A stretch of DNA of 64,000 nt from Poriferisodalis sp965116715. Its GTDB lineage: Bacteria; Actinomycetota; Acidimicrobiia; Acidimicrobiales; Poriferisodalaceae. The first letter of the stretch is position 1, and the number at the start of each line of letters is the position of its first letter. The position numbers and the translations under genes were made by a program. The DNA is taken from contig OZ220724.1 of assembly GCA_965116715.1 (NCBI GenBank), positions 1,984,001-2,048,000 of the forward strand. The letters are read 5' to 3'. Below, in pieces: positions 36,408 through 45,769 of the stretch. Under the pieces are notes generated by a model. The model saw nothing but the letters and a program-made list of their open reading frames with translations, had not been told where the DNA came from and made no database searches.

Positions 36408-39125
36408 TTAGCCAGACGGTGGCAGCGGCTTGTTGATGAAGGCTTCTGGATGCCAGGAGAGCTTGTCGTCGGCGGTGCCGGCCGAGTTCACCGTCAGCGT
36501 CGCCGTGAAGCCGCCGGCGCCGTAGGCGTCGGATGTGCCGGCGCGCAGGGGGTCGAACGGCACGCCCACCTGGCGCATCGGGGGCGGCTCCTCGTCGCTG
36601 ACGGCCGGCGACGGCGGTCCGTAGACCAGCGAGGCCCACGTGCCCGACGTCAGCACCGTTGCGCCACGCAGGTGCCACACCCCGGCGCTCAGCATCGCCT
36701 CGCCCTGGGCAGACCCGATGAGCGTGCCGCGCTCGGTGCGAATGTGCCACGTTGCAGTGAACGTGTCGGGCACGCCGTTGGGCGTGCTCGACGCCGGTGG
36801 TGCTGTGCCCCGGTACAGGTGCAGCACGATGCGGGTGTCCACGATGGACTCGGCGCGTGTGCCGAGCATCGCCCGGTCGGTCACGGCCCCTGTCTGGAAC
36901 AGCCACCGGGTGTGGCCACCGGCGGGCGGGTCGAGCTCGCTGGGCGTGCCGATGGTGGACGGCTCATTGGCATCGATCGGACCGGTGAGCGCGAAGCGTT
37001 GGCCCGTGTCGGCGATGAGCAGCAGCGAATCGGTGGCGGCACCGCTGGGGCCGACGCCGCGTGCCACCAAGGGCGCACTCACCGCCTCAGCAGCGCCGAT
37101 GCCCACACACGCCGGTGCGCCCCGGCCGGCAGAACGGGCGACGCCATCGGCGTCCGCACGGTGCCATCCCTGCTTGGGCACCTCCACGATGGCGCTGGTG
37201 CCCTGGGCTTCGGCCACCAGCCAGCGAGCATCGCTGTAGGTGCCGCGCGGCAGGCACATCTGCACTCCGATGTCGTCGTCGCTGTGGAACACCGGCGACA
37301 TCGCCATCGTCGTGGCGAATGCACCGACGCCGAAGTCGACTCCCGGCGTTGCCTGCACGCCATAGGGCGAGAACGGGTCGGGCGTCTGGGTGCCCACCAA
37401 CATCGGCGCAATCCGCTCTTCGGCGATCAGGCTGCCCGCCAGTGCGGCGGACACTTCGCCGAGCAGGCTGGGCGTGATCACACCCTCCCCGCCGAACGCC
37501 ACGGCGAATCCCGGGGTCGGGCACACCCCGCTGGCCAACGCCTTGGCATACGCCACCGGGTCGGACTGGCTCTCGCACGCCTCTGGCGCAGCAAACGCGT
37601 CAAGCAGGAACGCGGCCACCGGGTCGGGCAGGCGATCTGCGCCAGCGGGCACCAGCAGCATGGGCACCGCAACGCGGGTGGGTCGCTGGGGCATCTCCGG
37701 ATCGGGCTTCGGCACGGCCGCCGGCTGAGACACATCCACCGGCGGCAGCAACCGCGCCGGCGCACCGGTCGACGTGGCCGCCGTCGCCGCTCCGCACCAC
37801 GGGCCGGCGCTGAGCGCGTCAGCCCAGCCCCGCTGCTTGCGGCCGCTGTCCGACGACGCCACCAAGCACACCATCGAGGAAGCAAAATCGTGGCCCGAAC
37901 CGCTGGGCCACCAGCCGCCGAAGTGTTGGGCCATGGCCACGCTGGTGGCGTACCGGTCTGCGCCGGCAACCCTCACCGTGTTCGCCCGCGCAAGTCGAGC
38001 GGCGGACCGGATGGCCGGCTGCGAGAGCCGCTCCAAGCCGCCGAGCACCACGATGTTCTCGACATCGAGCAGGCTCAGCGCCGTCGCCGTCTCGGTCGGC
38101 AGCTCGTCGGTGCCGTTGTGCAGCAGGACCGGCACCTGCCAGTAGCCCGTCCACCACCCCGCCGCAATCGCGTCGATGCCGTCGATGCCGTCGGTCAGCA
38201 CCACCGTGCGGCCGAGCAGGCGGCACTCTTCGGGGTTCTCCCGCCACTCCACCACCGAATTGGCCCAGAACCCCATCGTGGCGGTGCCATCGGCGGCCGA
38301 GGGATCAGCACAGCCCTTGGCGTCTGGGGGCACGGGAGCTGTGCCCAGCGCCGTTGCCACTGCCGCTGCCGTGCCGAAGCGGTTCGCCCCGCCGACACGG
38401 AACACCTCGGTGTAGCCGATGGAGACCAGCTCGGCCTCGACCTCGGGGGCGACGGCGGCGGTGCCGCCGACGATGATCGCTTGCCTCGCCGTCTTGCACC
38501 CGCCCGAGCGCAGATCCTGCGCCGCGAGCCGCACGGGCACGGCGAGCGCCGTGGCCCCGTCGCGGGCGGACGGCGTCAGCAGGATGGGTGCGGCGAAGGT
38601 GTCAACGCGGGCGAACCCGCCGGGCGGATCGAAGAGCGGGTCGGCTGCAGACGACCGCTGCAGGTAGGGCTCGCTGGATCGGCCGGTGGGATCGGACAGC
38701 GACGACGCCGCCAGGGCATCGGCGGGCGAGTCCCCGGCCACGACAATGATCGCCTTCGGGCACACGCCCACGCCCCACCAGCCCCGGGCCTGGCTCAGGC
38801 TGCGCACGCCACCCGAGGAGGGGTCGGGCGTCTCGAAGGGAAAGCCGCCCTGGCCGCGCAGCATCAACGCCGTCGCCAGGGAGGTCTGGTAGCGGTCCCA
38901 GCCCGAGATGCGCAGCGCGTTCGGCCAGCCTTCGATCTGGGGTGCGGCCAGGAACGAACTGGGCCATTGCGTGGGCGCGACCGGACCGGCGGGCACCGAC
39001 GTGGGTTCGGCAGCGCCGGCCGACGCGCTCACCAGGACACCCCCGAAGAACAGGAGCGCCGCAATGGCAGCGCGCAGCGCAGTGCGTCGAGGCTGCGCCG
39101 GGAACACCCGACGCCGGGGAATCAC
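36408..39125 (-). CDS. Divergent CWB2 secreted protein coupled to an ECF sigma factor
   Basis: The protein has 905 aa. The GTG at 39125 overlaps the TGA of the sigma factor gene (GTGA), so translation is probably coupled. A signal peptide (~15-40, AAIAALLFFGGVLVSASAGAA) precedes enlarged CWB2 repeats with long inserts. The motifs are ISGWDRYQTSLA, AIIVGGTAAVAPEVE, RVGGANRFGTAAAV, NIVVLGGLERLSQ and RVAGADRYATSVAM. The second half is beta-rich with scattered Cys and no catalytic motif that I recognise. It lacks the EGACHF Ig-like region of the other CWB2 proteins here. A wall-attached role is inferred from the repeats. Confidence 0.87.
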   Translation of the reverse strand: MIPRRRVFPAQPRRTALRAAIAALLFFGGVLVSASAGAAEPTSVPAGPVAPTQWPSSFLAAPQIEGWPNALRISGWDRYQTSLATALMLRGQGGFPFETPDPSSGGVRSLSQARGWWGVGVCPKAIIVVAGDSPADALAASSLSDPTGRSSEPYLQRSSAADPLFDPPGGFARVDTFAAPILLTPSARDGATALAVPVRLAAQDLRSGGCKTARQAIIVGGTAAVAPEVEAELVSIGYTEVFRVGGANRFGTAAAVATALGTAPVPPDAKGCADPSAADGTATMGFWANSVVEWRENPEECRLLGRTVVLTDGIDGIDAIAAGWWTGYWQVPVLLHNGTDELPTETATALSLLDVENIVVLGGLERLSQPAIRSAARLARANTVRVAGADRYATSVAMAQHFGGWWPSGSGHDFASSMVCLVASSDSGRKQRGWADALSAGPWCGAATAATSTGAPARLLPPVDVSQPAAVPKPDPEMPQRPTRVAVPMLLVPAGADRLPDPVAAFLLDAFAAPEACESQSDPVAYAKALASGVCPTPGFAVAFGGEGVITPSLLGEVSAALAGSLIAEERIAPMLVGTQTPDPFSPYGVQATPGVDFGVGAFATTMAMSPVFHSDDDIGVQMCLPRGTYSDARWLVAEAQGTSAIVEVPKQGWHRADADGVARSAGRGAPACVGIGAAEAVSAPLVARGVGPSGAATDSLLLIADTGQRFALTGPIDANEPSTIGTPSELDPPAGGHTRWLFQTGAVTDRAMLGTRAESIVDTRIVLHLYRGTAPPASSTPNGVPDTFTATWHIRTERGTLIGSAQGEAMLSAGVWHLRGATVLTSGTWASLVYGPPSPAVSDEEPPPMRQVGVPFDPLRAGTSDAYGAGGFTATLTVNSAGTADDKLSWHPEAFINKPLPPSG

Positions 39126-40729
39126 GGACCGAGCGTAAGCGTGAGCGACTGCGGTGCGCCGTCATCGGCGAACACCAGCGTGCCCGTCATCGATCCCCGT
39201 TCAGCCAACGGCAAAGCGTCGCTCTGCGTCGCCGTGAACAGACCCTCGAGCGGCAGTGATCCATCCGCCATCGCACCTCGTGCCGCCAAGCGCATCTCGA
39301 CTTGCTGACCGTCGCCGGCGTCGAGCACCAGTAGAGCGCTGAACCGCTGCTGTGCCTCGGGATCGGACGGATCGGCCACGGACAGCGATGCGCTGCTGGG
39401 CGCGATCACGTTCACCGACTCGGTGGCCGTCGTGACATCCTCGGTGGTCACGTCGCCGTCCACCGTGGTGGTGGTCGTGGTGACGGTCATGGTGAGCATG
39501 CCGCTCACATCGAAGCGATCAGCACCCGCAGCGGCAAACGCGAGCTCGCCGCCGTCGATGGACCCTGATGTCGTCGTTGTCACCGTCGGCGCTGCCACGG
39601 CGACGGTCTGCTCGATCTCTTCCGCCTTGTCGGGGTCGACCGTGGAGGCGACTGCCGATGCCGCGGGGGCCGACGCGGCGGCGGCTGCGGAGGCATCATC
39701 GCTCGGCGCAGTCGCTGCATCGACGCCTGCCTCGCTTGGTGCTGAAGCAGTCACCGGCTCCGCGATCGCCGGCGCCGTGTTGGATCGTGCGGCAACGCCC
39801 TCGGCGCTCGGCAGGGCAGGCACCACTACCGGTGCGTCGGGCGACGGAGTGTCGACAGCGAACGGCGTCAGCGCCTCCATCACCGAGGCCGGCAAAACCC
39901 GGTCGGCCGCCCGGTGCACCGGCGAATCGACTGTCGGGGCGATCACTGCGGTCGCCAGCCCGAAGCCGACTGCGGCCTTCGCCATCACCGGCACGCCGAC
40001 GGTCGCGGCATTCGCGGTCGCAGCAGCCGCACGCGAGGCCATCGGTGCGGCCTCGGTCAGCATCGGCATCGCCGAATTCAGCGCAGCACGGCCGGCACCG
40101 GGAGAGGACTGGCTAGTCACGGCTGCAGCGGCACGCTCACCGCGGCGCAGCAGCCCGATGAGTGCCACCGGCGCGGCCGCCGCCAGCTTCAGCGCAGCGC
40201 GCACCGCGTTGCGGGCACGGGACACCCGCGCCCGGGCGTTCTCCTCGGACACCCCGGAGACCCGCGCCACCTCTTCGTAGGACAGCTCGTCCACGAAACG
40301 CAGCATCAGCGCCTCGCGGTATTGCTCAGACAGGTTGTCGATGGCGTCGAGCAGCTCGGAGTCGTCGATGTCGAGACCCAGCTCAGCTTCGGTGTTCGGC
40401 GGCGGATTCAGGGCGCGGTCGTTCGACGCCCAGCGCTCGGTCTTCTCATTCGCGCGCCGCTGGCGGTTGCCTTCGTCGCTGCAGACGTTGGAGAGGATCC
40501 GGTGCAGCCAGGGGCCCACCCGGTAGTTCCCGTTGAAGCGCGGCATGGCCCGCAGGGCCCGCACCAGCGCTTCCTGGACAGCGTCTTCGGCCGCCTCGGG
40601 GCAGCCCAAACGGCGGCGCGCGTGACCGAGCAGCTGCGGCCGGTACTCACGCACCAGCTCGGCGAACGCTTCATCGTCGCCAGCCTGGTACGCAAGGACC
40701 AGATCTCGATCTTCAAGTCGCAAAGCCAT
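39122..40729 (-). CDS. ECF sigma factor with C-terminal membrane and outer domains
   Basis: The protein has 535 aa, while ordinary ECF factors have ~180-200. Residues 1-90 are sigma region 2 (DRDLVLAYQAGDDEAFAEL, AEDAVQEALVRALRAMP, WLHRILSNVCSDE). Residues ~125-185 are region 4 (LSEQYREALMLRFVDELS, YEEVARVSGVSEENARARV). One hydrophobic segment, VMAKAAVGFGLATAVIAP (~260-280), follows. It is then followed by a Thr/Ala/Ser-rich linker and a beta-like domain (~400-535) that should lie outside the membrane. No separate anti-sigma gene is adjacent, so self-control through the fused domain is a reasonable inference. The stop overlaps the start of the next CWB2 gene. Confidence 0.88.
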   Translation of the reverse strand: MALRLEDRDLVLAYQAGDDEAFAELVREYRPQLLGHARRRLGCPEAAEDAVQEALVRALRAMPRFNGNYRVGPWLHRILSNVCSDEGNRQRRANEKTERWASNDRALNPPPNTEAELGLDIDDSELLDAIDNLSEQYREALMLRFVDELSYEEVARVSGVSEENARARVSRARNAVRAALKLAAAAPVALIGLLRRGERAAAAVTSQSSPGAGRAALNSAMPMLTEAAPMASRAAAATANAATVGVPVMAKAAVGFGLATAVIAPTVDSPVHRAADRVLPASVMEALTPFAVDTPSPDAPVVVPALPSAEGVAARSNTAPAIAEPVTASAPSEAGVDAATAPSDDASAAAAASAPAASAVASTVDPDKAEEIEQTVAVAAPTVTTTTSGSIDGGELAFAAAGADRFDVSGMLTMTVTTTTTTVDGDVTTEDVTTATESVNVIAPSSASLSVADPSDPEAQQRFSALLVLDAGDGQQVEMRLAARGAMADGSLPLEGLFTATQSDALPLAERGSMTGTLVFADDGAPQSLTLTLGP

Positions 40730-40833
40730 GGCAATACCGGGAGGTGCGGGACCTCCAATACAGCCGATGCTACAGCACCCCTCTCAAACCCTTGCCGTCA
40801 CATTTTGGCTTCGCCAAGAGTTACGCGGGCCGG

Positions 40834-43098
40834 TCAGCGAGCGTCGAGTGCCTGCTGTCTGAGGGCCGCCGAGTGTGCCTGGTTGGCGTTGCCGGCAAAG
40901 TCATGGACAGCACCAGCTCGTGCAATCAGCTTCGAGCTGGCCGACGGCAGCATGGCCGCCGAGGGTGCAGACAGCCGGGCGACCAGCGTGCCATCCGATT
41001 CGGGCCATGACTGGTCGCACGCGGCAGTGCCCGCACGGGTCCACACATTGGCGTCGGGCGCGTCGACCAGGCTGATGCCTGCGGTGGCCGTGCCGGCACC
41101 GTCAAGGGAGTAGTCAGCGAACCCGTCGCCGTCGCCGTCGATCTGCAGCTTGCCGAAATCGACGGTGTGATCTGCGGGTCCGATGCCGCATCCCTGCACC
41201 GGTTCGGACCAGTGCACCGCGATGTCGACCGTGGCCGAGCCGTCAGCGCCCAGCACAGGACGGCTCAGCGAGATGCGGCTGACGTGCGGCGGGGTGGTGT
41301 CGGCGGCGACGGTGTGCGTGACTGCGGAGTTGGTGTTGCCGGCGCGGTCGCGCAGCTTGCCGGCAGGCAGCGTGATCTTGTCGCGGGGCGCCAGCCAGGG
41401 AGGCTGGGTGAACGGCAGGCTGTTCGAGTTGTAGCTGTCGTGTTCGGGGAAGCCGAACCTGACCAGAAACCCGGTGTCGCCTCGTCTCACGCTGGCGGTC
41501 TGGGTCAGGCGGCTGCGCCCGCGCGTCAAGGTGACGGTGATGGTGCCGTCCGTGAGGGCCTCATCGGAGCGCACCCAGACCGTGTCGCCCCCTGGGGCCG
41601 CGAGCACCCTGAGGCGTGGCCGCCCGGTGTCGGCGCGCACGATCAGCTCCGCGCCCTCGTTGCGGGCAGCCCGATCGGCCGAGCGAATGGTGCCGGCGTT
41701 GACTTCCAGCCGGTCCCGCACTGCGACCGGCGTCTCACAGCCGATCGGCACCGACGCGGTGTCGTATGGGCTCGCGCCTGCCAGCAGGATCACCGCCCAC
41801 CTCGTTGCAGGTGCGTCGGCAACCACGACCTGTGCGAGGCGTTCGGGCAGGGGTGCCCCGCCAAAGCTGTAGTTGTCGGTGTGCCCGGCGTCAGCGGCAC
41901 GGACCGGCTCGGAGAACTCGACCCGCCAGTGGCACGCGCCTTCGGTGGCCGATACCTGCGTGGCAACCGGTGCGCTGCCGCCGGCACTGCCGTCCGACGC
42001 GACCGAAACTGCTTCGGCTTCGGTGTGAGCGGACACGGCTCGTGTGCCGCCGAAGATCACCAGTCCCAGGCGGCCTGCGGAGTCGCCCTCCAGGGCGTCG
42101 GACCCCAGCAACGACGACGTAGCGCGTGGCAGCCGCAAGCGCTCGGTGAGCAGCAGCGGATCGCATCGCTCGCCGAGCAGGGGGGCACTGGCGATGGCAT
42201 CGGCGGCACCGACGCCCGTCGCCAGACCCACACCGTCGCCGTTGAAGCACGGCACCGGCCCCTGGGCGTCCAGCGCTTCCAGAGCGACGCGCCGCGCCGT
42301 GCCATACCGGTCTGCGCCATCCCAGCGCTCGGTGGAATCGACATACAGGCGGACCTGGTTCTCGACTCGCGCAGAGACTGCTGCGGTGCCTCCCAGGATG
42401 ATGACGTGGTCGACGTGTTGGCCGAGATACTCAGCCACGTCGGAGTCCAGCGTTGCGCCGTCGCTGAACAGCAGCGGAAAGCGACCCCGGTAGGCAACCG
42501 GTCCGGCCGCCAAGCCGTCGGCTGCTGCTGTTGTGGTGGCCAGCAGCGCCGTGCGGCCGTGACCAGCGGCAACTCCTGCAGGGCCCAGGTGGCGCGCTAC
42601 CGCCAGCGCCGTCGCTGCGCAATCCGAGCCGCCCAGCCGGCGAGGTGTCAACCCGGTGATCGTCCGAATCCGCTCAGCCACTGCTGGTTCCACGGCGTCG
42701 GTGCCGCCCACGATGAACACGTCGCTGAAGCGGGTGCCTCTCAGGAATCTCGCTGGCGCGAGCGTGAGGCGGTCGGGCTCGGTCAGCAGCACCGGCGCGC
42801 GCCGAGCAGCGGCCAGTGGAGCGGCCGAGAGCGCGCACGGCGCGTGCTGGTCGGCGCCTGAGGCCACGATCACTGCATCGACGGGGCCGTCGTTCTCCGC
42901 GAGGTAGCGCTCGGCAATCTCCACCGCTGTCTCGTAGCGGGTGGGACCCGCCAGCCGCTCCACCTCAACGCTGGCGGCAGCGGCGCCAGCGGCATCGTGG
43001 CCGAACGGCAACGAGACGGCCAGCAGCGCTGCGCACACCAGCGCAGCGCCTGCAGCTCGGCGAAGTGCCCGCACCTGGCGGTGTCGTGGTCGCGTCAT
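40834..43098 (-). CDS. CWB2 surface protein with Ig-like C-terminal domains
   Basis: The protein has 754 aa from the ATG at 43098, which lies 1 nt after the upstream gene's TGA (TGACATG). A signal peptide (~15-42) is followed by three CWB2 repeats at ~47-148, 150-252 and 255-365, with RLAGPTRYETAVEIAE, VFIVGGTDAVEP, VIILGGTAAVSA and VIFGGTRAVSA. Next is an EGACHWRVEFSEPVRAAD module and further beta domains with DRAGNTN and DFAGNAN motifs, like bacterial Ig-like domains. There is no sortase signal or C-terminal membrane helix, so attachment would rest on CWB2. It is the third gene of a tightly packed trio. Confidence 0.92.
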   Translation of the reverse strand: MTRPRHRQVRALRRAAGAALVCAALLAVSLPFGHDAAGAAAASVEVERLAGPTRYETAVEIAERYLAENDGPVDAVIVASGADQHAPCALSAAPLAAARRAPVLLTEPDRLTLAPARFLRGTRFSDVFIVGGTDAVEPAVAERIRTITGLTPRRLGGSDCAATALAVARHLGPAGVAAGHGRTALLATTTAAADGLAAGPVAYRGRFPLLFSDGATLDSDVAEYLGQHVDHVIILGGTAAVSARVENQVRLYVDSTERWDGADRYGTARRVALEALDAQGPVPCFNGDGVGLATGVGAADAIASAPLLGERCDPLLLTERLRLPRATSSLLGSDALEGDSAGRLGLVIFGGTRAVSAHTEAEAVSVASDGSAGGSAPVATQVSATEGACHWRVEFSEPVRAADAGHTDNYSFGGAPLPERLAQVVVADAPATRWAVILLAGASPYDTASVPIGCETPVAVRDRLEVNAGTIRSADRAARNEGAELIVRADTGRPRLRVLAAPGGDTVWVRSDEALTDGTITVTLTRGRSRLTQTASVRRGDTGFLVRFGFPEHDSYNSNSLPFTQPPWLAPRDKITLPAGKLRDRAGNTNSAVTHTVAADTTPPHVSRISLSRPVLGADGSATVDIAVHWSEPVQGCGIGPADHTVDFGKLQIDGDGDGFADYSLDGAGTATAGISLVDAPDANVWTRAGTAACDQSWPESDGTLVARLSAPSAAMLPSASSKLIARAGAVHDFAGNANQAHSAALRQQALDAR

Positions 43099-43099
43099 G

Positions 43100-45769
43100 T
43101 CAGTCCACCTGCACGCTGGGGTCGTACCGGATCGACAGCCATCCCTGAGCGATGTTGAGACGACCGTCGGGATGGTCAGGCGTCGCGTAACTGCGTGCTG
43201 CGCTGCCGTTGATGAACAGCAGGTCACCCCGTGCAGGCAGCCGGGAAACGCTCGCCGCGTTGAGCGTCATATGGATCACCTGGTCGGGTGCGTCGAAGTG
43301 GAGCCTGCAGCCGTCACGGTCCGTGATCAGCCGCGGCACCAAGTCGGCGACCAGCGGAATGCCCGCGCACGCGACGACATCGGTGGCGAGGGGTGCGCGA
43401 GGGTCCTCGGCGTTGAGCAATGCTGCGACGGGGTCGCTGAAGCGCACCCGGATCCCCACAGCCGTGCCGCCTCCCGCGAACTGCACGCCGGCCTGCACCG
43501 TGCCGCCGATGGTTCCGCTGCCTGCCTGCACGTTTGCTTCCTCGACGGTGAAGTTGGCGGCGAAGCTCGGGTCGTCGGCCAGCGCGTCGGCAAGCTGGGC
43601 GAATGTGGGCTCGCCAGCAATGATGCGGTACTCGATAACGCGCGTCGTGCGGTTCACCACGACGGTGAGGCACTCCTCATCCGGATCTGCGCAGTCGACC
43701 TCCTCGGCGTCGGAGTCGGAGTCGGTCTCGGGCAAGCCCACGCCGTAGATGCGCCAATCGTTGCCGCGACCACCCGACGCAATCCCGTCGCTTCGCGCTT
43801 CGATCGTGAGCGTGCCCGTCGGCGTGGCATCGGGCTGGGTAGCGTCGTTCAGCGTCACACGAGCTTGGTTGCCAGCGTCGACATCGCCGACGGTAATCCC
43901 CTCGATGCGGAAATCGACGCTGCGCTTGGGCACGACGTGGTGATGCCGACGGCTGGTGCGGCCGTACTCGTCCAGGAAAACGCCCTGCGCCACGGCGATG
44001 GTGTCACCCGCTTCCAGCGTTGTGTCCTCCTCCTCCAGGGTGAACAGGTAGCGCTGGTGCTTGGCACGCGTGCCCGCAGCGCCCAAGCTCGGGCCGGGAT
44101 TGGCGGGGTCAGGAACCAGCGGCTTGCGCGTGCCGTGAGCTGCCACGACGGTAATGCGCTCCGCGATCTCGGCAGGCGTCAGCAACGCAGGCTCGTACGG
44201 GTTCTCCTCGATCACCAGCACAGCAATCTGGTTGTGCCCGACTGGAGCGATGATCTCGACCGCGGGAGCGTCGCGATCGACGGGTTCTTCGGGCTCAGGG
44301 ATGACATAGGAGAATCGGGCCGTCGGCCGGAGACTGTTGTCGGCGCCGATGCGGTGCCTGCCCGCCACGGTGATGACGTCGGTGGCTTCGAGAAGCCGGT
44401 GATCGTCATCGAGCGTCACCGTCACGCGGTTGCCGCGGACGCGCACACGCCCGCACCATTCATCGGGGTCGGCAGGCGAAGCAGTGCACGGACCCGACGA
44501 CGCTGCGCGCACCGGTTCGGAGTTGACGCTGAACAGGCTCACGTTGGCATCGAGCGCTCGCATGGCCTTCGCCCGGTCGATGTCGTCGTTGAAGGTGACG
44601 GTGAACTCATCGGCCGTCTCGCTGTCTGGATCGAGTCGCACGCTGATGCGCCCGCCGATCGGCACCAGCGTGACGGCCTGCTCGACAAACTGCCTCACCA
44701 CCTCGGCGGGCAGCACGGCGGTGCCGCCGAACACGGTGACTTTGAGCGGGTCGTCGGCATCGCCGGTCACCCGGTCAAGCGAGCGCCGGAACGACGCCAC
44801 CGTGCGCGGCAGCGTGTCCGCAGCACTCAGCAGCAGCGGCGCGCACTGCTCTCCCAGTAGCGGCCCGCTGGCGATCGCATCCGGCGAGAGCCCGCCGTAG
44901 GCCAGGCCCACTTCGGTGCCGTCGAAGCAGGGCCGCAGCGGGTCGCCTCGGCCGAGCATGACCTCCGCCAGCGCGACCGCCGTGGCGTAGCGGTCGTTCC
45001 CGGCGACGCGAGCAGTCGTGAAGTCCAGACCCGACAGCGTCGCCTGCACCGCGGTGCCCACCGCGGCAGTGCCACCCACGATGATCACATGGGAAATGTC
45101 GCTCGCCACCAGATAGTCGAACACGGCCGGGTGCAGGCCGTCCGGCGGCGTCAGCAAAATCGGGTACTCGCCCTGATAGGCCATGGGCCCCGCTGCCAGT
45201 GCATCTGCGAACGCATTGCTGGTGACCAGCAGCGCAGTGCTGCCCTTGGTGCCGAACTCCCCGGGGCGGGAATCGAACGACTCCGCCACCTCGATCGCAT
45301 GCACATGGACGTCGTTGCTGCCCAAGCGCTCAACCCTCTCGACGCCGAGCGCAGTGAGCTCGCGCTCGACCGACGCCGAGATCACCTCGGTGCCGCCGAG
45401 CAAGATCACCCTGCGGATGGCTCTGCGCTCCAAGAGCCGCTCTACCGGCGACGGCACGTCGTCAGGCCGGGTGAACACCAGCGGTGCCCGCTCCAGCCGG
45501 GACAGCATCGGCGCCGGCACTGCCCAGCCGGCGTGCTCGTCGAGGCCCGATCCGAGAATGACGGTGTCCACCGGGGGCTCGTTCGGGCTCGCGTCGGCGT
45601 AGTCCATGTACGCCTCGGCGATCTGCACCGACGTCGAGTAGCGCGTCGGCCCCGACAGACGGGTGAACTCCGCATCGCTCACCGCCGCCTGCGCAGCGAG
45701 CTCGGGCACGAACCACAGCGGCAGCGCAACCGTGACGGCAAGCACGGCCCACAGCCGTCGGCGGTTCAC
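43100..45769 (-). CDS. CWB2 surface protein with Ig-like C-terminal domains
   Basis: The protein has 889 aa. The GTG at 45769 overlaps the TGA of the upstream gene (GTGA) and gives a short clean signal peptide, NRRRLWAVLAVTVALPLW. Three CWB2 repeats span ~36-145, 147-250 and 252-375 (RLSGPTRYSTSVQIAEAY, VILLGGTEVISA, VIIVGGTAAVGT, RVAGNDRYATAVALAE). The rest (~390-889) is beta-rich with acidic linkers, including DRDAPAVEIIAPVGHN and LEAGDTIAVAQG. No enzyme site is visible. It is the middle gene of the coupled trio 48618-40834. Confidence 0.91.
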   Translation of the reverse strand: MNRRRLWAVLAVTVALPLWFVPELAAQAAVSDAEFTRLSGPTRYSTSVQIAEAYMDYADASPNEPPVDTVILGSGLDEHAGWAVPAPMLSRLERAPLVFTRPDDVPSPVERLLERRAIRRVILLGGTEVISASVERELTALGVERVERLGSNDVHVHAIEVAESFDSRPGEFGTKGSTALLVTSNAFADALAAGPMAYQGEYPILLTPPDGLHPAVFDYLVASDISHVIIVGGTAAVGTAVQATLSGLDFTTARVAGNDRYATAVALAEVMLGRGDPLRPCFDGTEVGLAYGGLSPDAIASGPLLGEQCAPLLLSAADTLPRTVASFRRSLDRVTGDADDPLKVTVFGGTAVLPAEVVRQFVEQAVTLVPIGGRISVRLDPDSETADEFTVTFNDDIDRAKAMRALDANVSLFSVNSEPVRAASSGPCTASPADPDEWCGRVRVRGNRVTVTLDDDHRLLEATDVITVAGRHRIGADNSLRPTARFSYVIPEPEEPVDRDAPAVEIIAPVGHNQIAVLVIEENPYEPALLTPAEIAERITVVAAHGTRKPLVPDPANPGPSLGAAGTRAKHQRYLFTLEEEDTTLEAGDTIAVAQGVFLDEYGRTSRRHHHVVPKRSVDFRIEGITVGDVDAGNQARVTLNDATQPDATPTGTLTIEARSDGIASGGRGNDWRIYGVGLPETDSDSDAEEVDCADPDEECLTVVVNRTTRVIEYRIIAGEPTFAQLADALADDPSFAANFTVEEANVQAGSGTIGGTVQAGVQFAGGGTAVGIRVRFSDPVAALLNAEDPRAPLATDVVACAGIPLVADLVPRLITDRDGCRLHFDAPDQVIHMTLNAASVSRLPARGDLLFINGSAARSYATPDHPDGRLNIAQGWLSIRYDPSVQVD

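Noticed and set aside
36366..39308. 980-codon open frame on the plus strand
   Set aside because: It is antisense to the CWB2 gene 36408-39125. Its composition (runs of Arg, Gly, His) is what GC-biased third positions produce, with no domain or signal.
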